Shown: piece by piece, positions 46,666 to 57,927 of the stretch
Layout: each line of letters begins with the position of its first letter
Position numbering within the stretch: the stretch's first letter is position 1
Origin: Cinnamomum chago
Taxonomy: Eukaryota; Streptophyta; Magnoliopsida; Laurales; Lauraceae
Direction: 5' to 3'
Assembly: GCA_038049695.1 (NCBI GenBank)
Contig: CP142460.1
Location: 34,878,001-34,942,000, forward strand
Length of the DNA stretch: 64,000 nucleotides
The notes under the pieces: model-generated
The model's input: only the letters and a program-made list of their open reading frames with translations
What the model was told of the DNA's origin: nothing
Databases searched by the model: none
Program-made: the position numbers and the translations under genes

Positions 46666-48540
46666 GGCCTTGACCCTCATTGACCAACCTATGCTTTATA
46701 AGTTAAACCTTTTGTTGGTCATGATTGCATTTGCATTTTGTTTTCTTTTAGTTATATTTCATAAAATGCATTGCTTCTTTATGATCATTTGATTTTGTCT
46801 TCATGCACCATTCTAGTTACATGTCATGGTTTTCAAAATCTCTTGATTATAATCTCATCATGTTTGATTTGCTTTTTGCTTGCATTTAGTTTTATGTTTT
46901 GCATTGCATTTCTACATGATTAATTGATTGTGATTTCAAAAGCTTTCATAGCTAGATTCTTCATAATCAATTGGATTTTCCATGGTTTTATAAGTTAAAC
47001 TTTTATATGGAAAATTGTTTTGAAAAATCAACTTGTATTTGTTTCAATTAAGTTATATCTTCTAAAATACAAAGTTGAAAATTGATCTTCAAAATCATTC
47101 CTTTTATGCTCATTGTAGGATTTTGTTGATTTGAAGATTGTTTGAATGGAAATGCTCTATAACCTCTTTAGTTATATTCATCTAAGCATGTTCCATGTTC
47201 TCATTTCCTTTTCTTTTGGTTTCATTATCTTAGAATTGGAAATGAATGTTGTTTGCATCTTTGCTTATTTAGTTATTCTTTTTATATGCAAATGACTTTT
47301 GGTTCCATGTATGGTTGTGATCTTAGTTTCATTTGTAGAAACCATACTAGAACCCAAATCCATCCTCTTTGCCTTATAGTCTTTTCTTCGTGGATGGTTA
47401 TGATGTTGATTCATGTGTATTCTCTTGATATCATCCTTATACATGTTTCAACCTCATATTAGTGTTCTTGATCATATGAACCTTTTTGAAATCCATTACT
47501 TGTATTTCATAGTTATATCTCTTGTTTGATGGATTTCTTAGTGTTGAATTCATATGATCTAGACACTTTGGAAATTGCATGCATTACAAAGCTTTATCCT
47601 TTTGCATTGCAATTTGCCTTGTTCATCACTATGCTCTTTAGGAATATCATTAAAAGTGATGAATATGCATTTATGATGCTTGATGGAAGTGTATCACATC
47701 CTTGCTTTTACTCATGTTATCATATTCAATTGGTTTCATTTGGTATAATGTTCCATTGATTTCATATCCAATTGATATCTTATCTTGTGTATGTGATAGA
47801 CCTTGTGTGCTTTGGACTAATCTTCATAGTTATATAATTGTTCCACGTCACACACCATTAGCATCATAATGCTCATGATTGCCACCTCTTTTTGCTCTCA
47901 TAGGTAAATCTCATGACCACCATGTTTATGTGTTAATAATATTGGTTGGTTATTATTTGAGGTTGGCTTCATGATTGAATTTCATTTCACTCTTTCATGC
48001 ACTTTAATAGTCATATTTATTGATTGAATGAAATGAGTTCAAAACTTACATAGCATATGATTTTCATAAGTAATATTGATTGATGCTATGTTTGAGTAAA
48101 CCCCATATCATGGATAGCTCTAATTTGGATTTTTCCTAATAAGTGACATTCTTGAATCCATTTTAGAGTGATTGAGTTTATAGTCATATCCTTTAATCTC
48201 AATTGATATGTTTGTTTCAATTGATATCCATGATTGCTTCTCCCTTTAGACCTAGCTCTCTTTTGGTAATTTGATCATATGAGCTTAATAGTTAAATGAA
48301 TCTAATCCTTTCCTTGAAGTTAACCCTCACTTGGTTAAACCATCTACTTCTTGAATCTAATAGTTATATCTTGTCAAAAGCTTGACAAAAGAAGAGAATG
48401 GATTGAGGGGGAGTGTAAACCTTCATAGGAAGAATTAGTTTTGATCAAATTCACCCTTGGAATGCTAATGAGCCCTTAGAGTTAACTTACATACATGATA
48501 GCCTGTTATGTATTTCATTTTCGATTACATTTGTTAACAG
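46666..48540 (+). other. Non-coding spacer of the copia element
   Basis: AT-rich, no frame longer than 80 codons, and no trace of pol that I can read. AGTTATAT recurs at 46750, 47051, 47170, 47511, 47828 and 48362, with AGTCATAT variants at about 48009 and 48182. It occupies the place of pol. Confidence 0.75.
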
Positions 48541-48596
48541 GTGCTACTAAAGGTATTCTTCTTGTCTCATGTGTGTAGGTACCTTTGCAATTTAAT

Positions 48597-49001
48597 GTCA
48601 AAGGGGGAGAGAGAGTTCAAGTGTGACTCAAAGATCTCCTACTCTTCAAAGGGGGAGAGAGTTCGAGAGTTCAAGTACTCGAAGATCTCCTATCCATCAA
48701 AGGGGGAGAAAGCTTTCAAGTTCTCAAGAGAGAGAGGCATGGTCAAAGGGGGAGAGCAAATAGAAGAAAGAAAGCTTGGAGCTAAAGAAGATGCTTGGCC
48801 AAAGAGAGGAAGATGAGAAGAAAGCTTGAAGAAGATCAAGCACCAAGCATCAAGAAGATTGAAGAAAAGAGCCCAAGAGCCCAAGCTAAGAGAAGAAGCA
48901 TCCAACAAGATTTCAAGACTTCTCAAGCTAAGGGGGAGCTAAAGACTTTGTGTGAAAATTCTATGATGAGTAAGTTGCCATCAAATTGCAAAGGGGGAGA
49001 T
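48597..49001 (+). other. Multiple polypurine tracts before the 3' LTR
   Basis: TCAAAGGGGGAGA occurs at about 48599, 48649, 48699 and 48738, and the terminal tract GCAAAGGGGGAGAT (48988-49001) abuts the 3' LTR. Repeated tracts separated by purine-rich AAGATCTCCTA units are a known trait of Sirevirus-type copia elements, which suggests that lineage. The last tract is the functional plus-strand primer by position. Confidence 0.85.
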
Positions 49002-50788
49002 TGTTAGGTCTTTTGTATTTGCAATTTGATGGATGCATTTGCATATTGGCATCTTTTGAATTCACACACATGCATTGATTTAAAATTCTTGAAATCTAGT
49101 TTTACCCATGCATAGCTTTTAAGATTTGGAAAAGCTTTTGTTTTATGCATGTTTTGGTTTTAAACTTGGATGCATTGGTTTTAGAACCCAAAACTCTTTT
49201 GAAAACCTATTTCCTTGTGCACTACATTTGGAAAATCATCTTGTGTATTTAGGTTTAAGTCTTGCATACATTCTTCACAAAAAGAATCATTTTGTATGCA
49301 ATTTCATTTGAAAAGAGTTGTATTCAAATCAAGCTAGCCTTTGGTTTTAATCTTGTGAATCATTTTAGGCTTTGTGTTTCTCATGTTTTTAAACTTCTTA
49401 GAATACCTTAAAACATGTTATTTAAGCTTGATTTAGTGGCCAAAAGATCCACCAAAGAAAAACTTTGAAAATGGAAAAAGTTGGAATTTTGGCCCAGGGA
49501 CTCGCCCGACAGTGTCGTCGGTCGACCGAGCCCTGTGTCTCGGTCGACCGAGAACACTGCAGGGCAAATGGACAGTTTTTGAACTGTTTCAGGCCAACGG
49601 TCAGAAATATGACCGTTGTGCTTTCTCGGTCGACCGAGACCTGTGTCTAGGTCGACCGAGAACTAGCCGTTGGCAACTTTTTGGCTATAAAGTCCATTCA
49701 TTTCCAACCTTTTTCAAGGCTTGAAACTTGAACTTTTGAGAGCATTTTGGAGCCAAAGAAAGGGGAAGAAGTTGGAAAAGCTAGAGGGCTATTTGGAAAT
49801 CAATCTCATGAGTTTTTAAAAGGTACATCTTCTAAGTTATTTTGATTTCCATTCAAATGAAATTCATGCATGTTCAAATCCTTTGAATTTTCATTTATGC
49901 ATGATTTCAAGCCCTTAAAGAGTTGTTTTGCAAACTCAATATCTTTCTTGGTAAATTAGATTAGTTTGCACACACTCTTATCCTAATCACATATGTTCTT
50001 AGACTTTAACTTTCACTCAACTTGTTTATCTTAATTCTTCAAAGTTGTTTGAATCTTTTATGTGATTAGTTTTCTCTTCAATCATCATTTTATAAACCTT
50101 GATTTTAAAATGCATCATGCATTCATTTAAAAGCTTCATTGTTAAAATTGATTGAAGAAACTCATACATACACTTTGTGCACACACTTTAGTTTATTTTA
50201 GTGTATGTTTGTAATTGGAATTTCATTTTCCTATTAGCCTATTTAAGAGGCAAATTCCATTGTGCTTAAATTGTAATCTCTTAGAGTGATCTTTTGTAAA
50301 GACACCTTCTTAGAGAAATCCTCATTTGTAAAGGTTATTGCTTAGCCTTTGAAAAGCAACTTGTAAGGTTATTGCTTAGCCTAATAAAAGCATATTGTAG
50401 GGTTATTGCTTAGCCTAAGAAAAGCATCTTGATAGGTTATTGCTTAGCCTTGAAAAGCATCTTGTAAAGGTTGTTGTTGAGCCTTAGAAAAACAACTTTG
50501 TAAGGGTTATTGCTTAGCCTAGTAAAAAGCATAATTAGTGGAATCCGGTGGGGTGTTGGAGACACAAGCCGGTAGTGGATGTAGGCACGTTGGCCGAACC
50601 ACTATAAATATTGGTGTTGTGGTGCATGCTATGTGGTGATTGATTTTGTATTAGCTTCCGCATCTTGTTTGTTTAATCATCACATGTGACTAGTTTAGTT
50701 TAAGAAATTAAAATTGGTCGAAATTGGTCACAATTGTAGCTCACCCTATTCACCCCCCCTCTAGGGTTAGGATCCTCGTGGACTTTCA
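49002..50788 (+). mobile_element. Young copia element, 3' LTR
   Basis: 1787 bp, TGTTAGGTC to GGACTTTCA, followed by ATATT (50789-50793). It carries the same island, TATA box, tandem stem-loops and hairpin as the 5' LTR. Confidence 0.97.
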
Positions 50789-50793
50789 ATATT

Positions 50794-51009
50794 TTATTGG
50801 AAATGAGACCAATAACTTAGGTTTGGGCCTTAGTTGTTGGAAACCATGAACCTACTATCACTTGACCATTAATGAGGATTAAATCGTAGTATGTGATTTG
50901 GTGTGCTTCGATTGGGTTGTCTAGGTATTCGTGTATTACACATGGTTTAACCGAATGCGTATGAAATTATTTCGACAAATGCTTAACATAATTGTACACC
51001 AAGGAATTT
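50794..51009 (+). mobile_element. Tekay-like element, 3' LTR, second part, truncated
   Basis: Resumes the LTR at the position equivalent to 4199 (TTGGAAATGAGACC) and follows it to the equivalent of about 4417 (TTGTACACCAAGGAATTT), where collinearity ends. The last 1.3 kb of the LTR does not appear later in the window. Confidence 0.9.
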
Positions 51010-51436
51010 CCCCCAAACTGCAAATGGCTATGACATGCAAATAATAATGAAGTGGTGTTGACGCAAAAGTAGACCAAGACAAGCAAGCCTGGCTAGATCA
51101 ATGTACAAGGCATATTCATAGGGATTATCTCATTCAAAACAATACAAGACACGTCAAGCACTTGATAACCTCTTTCCTAGTAGCCAGTCATGTTTATCAA
51201 ATGCATAACACAAGGTTCCTACGATACACTCTAAGTCAGGTCCATATCCTAGTCCTATAAGGATTTATGTTTCATAATTAGTTAAGTGTTTTATGCCAAG
51301 AGGGAGTGTACAAGGAATTATAACAATGGATACAATTCACAAGTCAATGAGGAATTACAATCCAAACCTAGGCAAGTGGTGTCATCCCTATACCCCACAT
51401 GTCTTAGCGGAGTACGTGTGGAAATTGAATCAAAAC
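51010..51436 (-). mobile_element. Inverted Tekay LTR segment
   Basis: The reverse complement matches the family B LTR from the equivalent of about 4430 (GATTCAATTTCCACACG) to about 4845 (GCAGTTTGGGG). It begins within a base or two of where the forward copy stops and covers what should follow, in inverted orientation. It could be an in-place inversion with loss of the rest, or a fragment of a second, minus-strand copy. Confidence 0.85.
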
Positions 51437-53113
51437 GGTCTTCCGAAAAGCGCGAACCGCGTTGAAGATCCCGACCTCCCTCAAAATGGCTCCACCAACC
51501 TGCAAGGTGTGATCAGTCCATGATTCCCAGCTCGAATCAGCACTGAAACGGCAACGAAGTCGAAAAGGCTTCACCCAACGACTGTCGTCACCTCGAACAA
51601 TACCAAGGCGAACCAGTCTCAAATTGACCGACGGATGGTCGGAACCTTGGTAGCCACTGGAAGGCATCAACATGTCCATGCGGACAGGTGACTTCTCCGC
51701 ATATCCGGAAGGGCCGCCAACAAAAACCCCAGTCTTTATCACATTGGTCAACTTGACCCAGCTTGGAGGATCCTCCCTCTTGGGGCACGTGGGAGAAAGA
51801 CTCATAATTGAGACAGTCCGATCAAAGGTCGACCGGGTAGAAATAGTTCTCTCCTCACCATCAGCTATGTAAGAGAACTGAAAACACCTTCTTTGGTATG
51901 TCAAGTCGTCAGGGACTACATTGCTAAAGAAGAAGGTAGGCTTGGGCACAAGCTCTGATCTTCCATGACCCAAGGACGGTTGCTTACCATAATCCTGTAA
52001 AACTCCTCATCCTTGAGAGCGATCAATCGCTGTCTCATCTCATTGCGGTTGAGGGAGTCACACTCTTCCAAGTTTCTCTCCACAAACTGGACCTTCTCCC
52101 AGGCCTGCTATACGACCACATTAGGAGACCTGGTAGACCGACGAGGCGCATCAGTAGCAGGCGCTTTGCCCTTGTTTGTTTTGGAGGAACTACCTGCAAA
52201 GGATGAAAAAAAGAAAATCAATCAGCAAAGTGACGGAATTTTGCTAAAAAATTCTAGCGAAAATTTGGCATGATTCCGGGACAATTCCGAAGAAAAGGAA
52301 ACATCCCGAAGAAGATAGGAAGCTTGAAGATGAGCTCAACGAAGCATCCTCAAAGAAGGCTTGAACTCAAACATTGCTGCGAGATCAAACCAATCTCATC
52401 AAATCTCTGCAAGCTTGAAGAAGGGCTCAACATCGCTGCGAGCTTCAAACTACAAAACTTGCAAAGCTCCTAAAAAATCCAGTAAGATCAGGAAAGGGCT
52501 CAACATTGCTGCGAGCTCCAAATCCCAAAGCTTGCAAAAGATTCCCAGGTATGCATCATCGTGCTCCCAATCAATTTACTAAAAAGCATGCATCCAAAAA
52601 ATCATCATGCATTAGATGCTTGGAAAACTTTAACCAAAGTTTGATCAATTCCAACCCAACTTGGTCAAACTCAAAATTCATGTTGACTTGACCTAGAGAT
52701 TCTAGCCTTTTATCTTGATGCATCAAAGAAAAAGAAAGAAAGAAAGAAATATGCATGAACATCTTGGAATGCATAAACCTCATCATCATGGTGCATAAAC
52801 CTCATTATTTTGGCGAGCAAAATGAGAAGCAAAAGAGAGAGAGAGAGAGAGGGTTCAAAAAAAAAAAAAATTTTGGACAGCAGGCTGTGGCCCACTGCCA
52901 CGTGGCAGTACAGCCAGGTCTGAACGGACCTGTTCGTACAGCCAAGAAAAAAAAACGTGCAAAAAAAAAAACTTCCGCAAAAAAAAAAAAAAAAAAAAAC
53001 AAAAATAGCACGTGAAAAAAAGAGAAAGAAAATAAAAGAAAAGAAAACACATTCTACTTCTACAATGGAAAATTTCTTGTGAAGGAAGCAAACTTACCTG
53101 AAGCCATTGATGG
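51437..53113 (-). pseudogene. Spliced minus-strand ORF, possible Tat-type additional ORF
   Basis: The minus strand has ATGGCTTCAG|GTAAGT (MASG, 53113-53104) as a first exon with a perfect donor. An acceptor CCTTTGCAG lies near 52196, and the second exon reads SSSKTNKGKAPATDAPRRST, then a TAG, then NLEECDSLNRNEMRQRLIAL and EEFYRIM. After a frameshift near 51980 it continues as ELVPKPTFFFSNVVPDDLTY, SFDRTVSIMSL-like text and SWVKLTNVIKTGVFVGG to the junction at 51437, where the LTR fragment cuts it. I do not recognise the protein. Plant Tat elements of the Retand type are known to carry an antisense additional ORF between integrase and 3' LTR. Its place, upstream of tandem repeats, a polypurine tract and a plus-strand LTR, fits that, but this is inference. 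Confidence 0.55.
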
Positions 53114-53329
53114 AGAAGAAGAAGAAAAGCTTGAAGATCTTTGAAGAAGAAGAAGAATTCTTGATCTTGGAGCACTTTTGAAGACTCTTGCAAAGAAAGA
53201 AAGCAAAGAAGCAAAGATCCAATCTCCTCTTGCTTTTAAAGAAGAGAGCAAACCAAAAGAGGAAACAAGGAGAAAAGAAAAGAGGTAAGTGCTACAAATT
53301 AGCAACCTTCCCAAAACGAAAGGAGATTT

Positions 53330-53530
53330 AAGATATTCTCTCCTAAAGAGAAGATTCTTTGAGAAATTTTCTCCAAAAAGAATGGGAATGAGAAGTATTC
53401 TCTCCCAAAGAGAGATACTTTGAGAAAATCTCTCCCAAAGAAAGGAAACTTGAGAGATTCTCTCTAAGTAAGAATATTTTTAGATATTCTCTATCTAAAA
53501 GAGATATTTTTAGATATTCTTTACAAAATG
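53330..53530. repeat. Short imperfect repeats, GATATTCTCT/AGAGAATC type
   Basis: Several degenerate units of about 30-60 bp built on GAGAAGTATTCTCTCCCAAA and TTTTTAGATATTCTCT. Located 220-420 bases upstream of the MASG start on the minus strand, i.e. in its putative promoter or leader. Confidence 0.6.
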
Positions 53531-53611
53531 ACATCATGTGAGATCTAAGCCATCTTTAAAAGCTTAAGGTCCCATGAGCTAGCCCATATGAGCCAGGTTT
53601 GACCACCTAGG

Positions 53612-55831
53612 TGTTAGGAATTTTGTAGATTGCAATTTGATGGATGCATAATCATTCAAGCATCATTTGATTCACACACTTGCATTGTTTTCGTTAAACT
53701 TGAAATCTTGTTTTATTCATGCATTGTTTTTAAGATTTGCAAAAGTTTTGATTTATGCATGATTTGCTTTTAAAACTTGGATGGATTTGATTTGAAAAGA
53801 GTTTTAGAAAATCAAGCTAGCCTATGAGTTTTAAATCTTTCAAAATGTTTTAGGCTTTTTTATGTTCCATGTTTTAAAACCCTTAGAATGATTTAAAACA
53901 TGTTTTTAAGCTTGATTATTTGGCCCAAAAAGTTCTACAAAGAAAACCTTCAAATATGCAAGTTGGAATTTTTGGTGATCCCGGCAGTGTCGCCGGTCGA
54001 CCGGCGCAGAGGTCCCGGTCGACCGGGAACACTGCAGGCAGAAAGTGGCATGGCGCACCAACGGTCAGAAATTTGACCGTTGTGTGATCCCGGTCGACCG
54101 AGACCTGTTTGCAGGTCGACCGAGGACTAGCCGTTGGGCACTTTTTGCTATAAATATGAGTTCTTTCCTTTGCCAAAAGTTGGGAATTTTAAGGCCCTCT
54201 TTGAGGGGTTTTGAGGCATATTCAAGGGAAATGAACTAAGGGATGAAGGGGATAATTAGGAAAGCTAAAGCTTGGATTAATGAGTTAAATTACAAGTAAG
54301 CTCTACTTTCCTTAATCATATGTTTTTCATGCTTTGTTTTATTTTTGGTAAATCATTTGTAGCATGATAAACTATGTTTGTGTTGTGTCCTTAACATGTT
54401 TTATGTTTTGAGTTGATTTATTGTTTTGGATACAACATCATTTGATTCAATCCAAGTAGTACTTTATCTTTGGTAAATCTAAGTAGATCATGTTAATGAA
54501 AGAACCTTTGAAATCATATGTAACATGATTCCTATACTTGGTTGAATCTATGGTTGTTGTTTTCCATCATAAGAAAATCACTTTCAAAACTATCTTATGT
54601 TTTGGATTCAACTTCTTTACAAATCATATGTTTTCATGTTTTGTTTTATCTTTGATAAATCTTTAGTAGCATGTTAACCTATGATGTGTTGTATCCCTAG
54701 CATGTTTTATACTTTGAATTGATCTATTGTTTTGGATGCATCACCATTGATTCAACCCAAGTAGTACTTTAACCTTGGTAAATCTAAGTAGATCATGTTA
54801 ATGGAAACATCTTTGAAATTAGATGTAACATGATCCATATACTTGGTTGAATCTTTGGTTGTTGTTTTTCCATCATAAGAAAATCTCTTTCAAATGTATC
54901 TTATGTTTTGGATTCAACATCTTTACAAATCATATGTGTATTATTGTTTTAAAGTTTCACAACTTGTCTTACTTTGATAGGTATATCATATTCAAGTTGT
55001 ATTTATAATTACATATGATTTGTCCCCTAATTTCAATCAAATCTATTTCTATGATTTATGAGCTACATTGTTGATTTGATTGACATCCCTATGCATCACA
55101 TGTTTAGAGCTAATTCATTTCATACAACTTGTGTATCTTTGACATCATTAACAAGTTGTTACTTTTAACATGTGACTTGCATTCCTTCCTCAATCATAAA
55201 TGTTTTTGAGCTAAAACTTTCAAAAGCCTTAGGCATACATTTATGAGCTTTCATTTTAAAAATGATTGAGGACATCACACACACACACATCATATACTTT
55301 CATCTTTGCATTCATAGTGTGTGTGTGTATTAGTTTTACACTTCCATATCCGCCTATTTAAGAGGCATTGTAATGAGCTAAATAAAATCTCCATCAAGTG
55401 TATGTTAGACACTAACTTAGTGAGATAACCAACCTATGGTTGAAGAGGTTATTGCTTAGCCTATAAAAGCATAATGTATAGGTTGATGTTAAGCCTTGAA
55501 AAACATCATTGTAAAGGTTATTGCTAAGCCTTGGAAAGCATATTGTAAAGGTTATTGCTTAACCTATTGAAAAGCATAAATAGTGGAAATCCGGTGGGGT
55601 GTTGGTTCACAAGCCGGTAGTGGATGTAGGCATTGAGGCCGAACCACTATAAATCCTTGTGTGTTGTGATTGCTTTGTGGTGATTCTTTTGTTAGCTTCC
55701 GCATCTTGTATGATTAATAATCACATGTGACTAGTTTGTTTTAAAGAAGTTAAAATTGTTTATAATTGGTCATAAATGAAGCTCACCCTATTCACCCCCC
55801 CCCTCTAGGGTTCGGATCCCCAGGACTTACA
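53612..55831 (+). mobile_element. Solo copia LTR, relative of the young element
   Basis: TGTTAGGAATTTTGTAG to AGGACTTACA, 2220 bp, flanked by CTAGG (53607-53611, 55832-55836). It shares with the young copia LTR the start, the GTCGAC island, the CAACGGTCA inverted repeat, the TATA box (GCTATAAATATG near 54150), the tandem stem-loops (55446-55578), the U5 hairpin (55618-55649) and the CCCCCCCTCTAGGGTT tail, but most other sequence differs. A roughly 300-base near-duplication occurs at 54320-54940 (TTTGGTAAATCTAAGTAGATC blocks). Confidence 0.95.
53991..54124. repeat. Palindrome island in the solo copia LTR, GGTCGACC type
   Basis: Four copies: CGCCGGTCGACCGGCG (53991-54006), CCCGGTCGACCGGG (54014-54027), CCCGGTCGACCGAG (about 54089) and CAGGTCGACCGAG (about 54113), in the same two-pair layout around CAACGGTCA..TGACCGTTG (54058-54082). 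The outer bases have changed in a pairing-conserving way compared with the young element. Confidence 0.9.
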
Positions 55832-55836
55832 CTAGG

Positions 55837-56480
55837 CACTAAAAAGGGCTTCCTTTCAAAAAATTCCTCTTACCAAGAGCATATAAAATGGTTCCATGCC
55901 TCTTTTGAGTCGATTGAACCATTGAAAAAAAAAAAGGAGCCTCATGAGTTTCCAAAAAACCAAACCATCCAACTTCATGAACCAAATTAAGCCAAAATCT
56001 TGAAATTGACATTATACAAAATTCAAACCTAACCCCCCAACTTGCCACACACAGCTTGTTGAGTCATAAGGTCAAAACCAAATCTGACCCCCCAACTTGC
56101 CACATACAGCTTGTTAGGTCACAAGGTCAAAATTCAAAAATCAAACCCTGACCTCCTAATCTGCCACATACAACTTCTTAGGTCACAAGGTCAAAAAACA
56201 AAAAAATCCTTCTTGATCGCCTGATGCGCCACATAAAGCCCTTAGGTTCACAAGGTCAAAAGGAAAACCAAAAATCAAATACCCAAATCCAACTCTCTCA
56301 TGTCATTTTCAAAACTTTGCCTTGAGATGGTACGTGATCCCTCTCACTACCATAAAATCCCCTTGGAAACTTAAAAGGCTATTAAAAAAAATGCTCACAG
56401 ACTCTTGGTCAAATCGAAAGTTCTCCTTCAAGTTTCTCTTCGAGGCAGATCGACTCCAAAAGATACTCGTCGCTATACCT
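55837..56480 (+). repeat. 3' region of a Tat-like element with about 68 bp tandem repeats
   Basis: From about 55990 to 56275 four units of roughly 65-72 bp contain CCCCCAACTTGCCACA(T/C)ACAG, TTGTTAGGTCACAAGGTCAAAA and a variable tail. Tandem repeats in this position, before the 3' LTR, are known for plant Tat elements and can seed satellites. The rest (55837-55990 and 56275-56480) has no gene I recognise. Confidence 0.75.
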
Positions 56481-56491
56481 TGAGGGGGCAT
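56480..56491 (+). other. Polypurine tract of a Tat-like element
   Basis: TTGAGGGGGCAT immediately before the LTR start. This form, ending in GGGGGCA, is usual at the 3' LTR of Tat-lineage elements. Confidence 0.65.
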
Positions 56492-57917
56492 TCGTTGACA
56501 CAAAAAATGTCACTTTGCTTCTTCAACATCAAGAAAGCCGCATGAAGCCACATCCTACTACAAAAGGGCATTGTTGCTTCAAGCATCAGATCTTGTCAGA
56601 ATCAAACAAAAACTGCAAGATCCTTCAAGACAGCCAAAAGAGGGGTTCACATGAAGTTTCGGGCCATTCCGACATCATGTGGCCCAACTTCACTCCTCTG
56701 GCAGCCAAACAGACATCCTGGCGGCGTCGTCGTCGTCGAAGACATCAAAACTTTGATCGGAGCCTATGGATGGTTTCAAAATACCTCCAAAAGGCTCCAC
56801 GTCGAATTTTAGGTCATTCCGACAACGTTTGACCCGGCTTTGACGCTCCGAAAGAAAATCAAGCCCCTCGGCGGCGAGAACCACCGGGACCATTACTCAT
56901 CAAATAGAGCACTTGGACGGCTTCAACATGCTTCAAAAGGGCTCCACGTCAAATTTCAGGTCATTCCGACATCGTTTGACCTGGTTTCGACTCTTGACAA
57001 AAGTCGGCAGCTCTGCGCGGTAAAGTCTTCGGCTTTTCCAAAAAATAGGAAACTTTGTGCTTTGATTTGCACGACTTCTCATTGGGTTTTCTCCAGGAGA
57101 ACCAAGCTAAAATATGAGGAAAATGTCAAGAAAAATACAGGAGAAAGAAAGAAACAAAAAACTCGAAAAACGACCGACAAAGCGGCAACCAAAGGGGAGA
57201 AATTCCCGCATGGACGCCGGCGACCTTGCCCCATGGTTGCCGGCGACCCTGGATTTGGCCGAAAGGCCCTTTTTCCGATTCTTTTCACGTTTCGGAAGTT
57301 TTAGCCCTTGTGATTTCCTGAAAATCTGATTTTCGACGCCCAAAAACGACTGATCTTCGTTGACATCTCGGATCCGCCGTCAAGAGCATTAAATCGTCAT
57401 CAATCGCTCCAAGATCTCCAACAGGCCGATCAAGAAAGTACACTTCTGTCCGACCGATCGAGAAATCGACAAGAAAGATGTCACCGGCACGCTGGTATCA
57501 ACCAATGTCTGAAGTTGCATGATCATCCGACATCGATCAACATGAAGATCTATCGACGATCATTGCAAGAAGAATTCCAAAAGGCGCGGCACGGCCCGTG
57601 ACTCTTCAAATCCCCGGCTACCACTTAATGCTGTTAATTGACCCAACTAAATGTAGTCATTAACTCATTATTTTTGACGGCCCAATCAGATTCAAGGAAA
57701 TGGGAGTTACAAGTCAAAGCCATGATGGCATTAAAGCCATGAAACTCCTTTCATCATGGAGATTAAAGGCGATTAAATGCCCATTATCTCCACTGGCCAA
57801 TCAGAAGCCAAGAAAAAAGAGTTACAAAATAAAGGAATTAAAACTTGCAACTCCTCCCATTATGTGGCTCTAAATGAATTAAAGCCCATAAAATCACCTA
57901 AAGGCTACCAAATGCCC

Positions 57918-57927
57918 TATAAAAGGA
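57918..57927 (+). promoter_or_regulatory. TATA box of the Tat-like LTR
   Basis: CTATAAAAGG, a strong plant TATA box, sets the LTR orientation as plus. Confidence 0.75.

Noticed and set aside
52755-53214. Lys-rich or Phe-rich frames near 53 kb
   Set aside because: Caused by A homopolymers and AG-rich repeats in the leader or intron of the minus-strand ORF.
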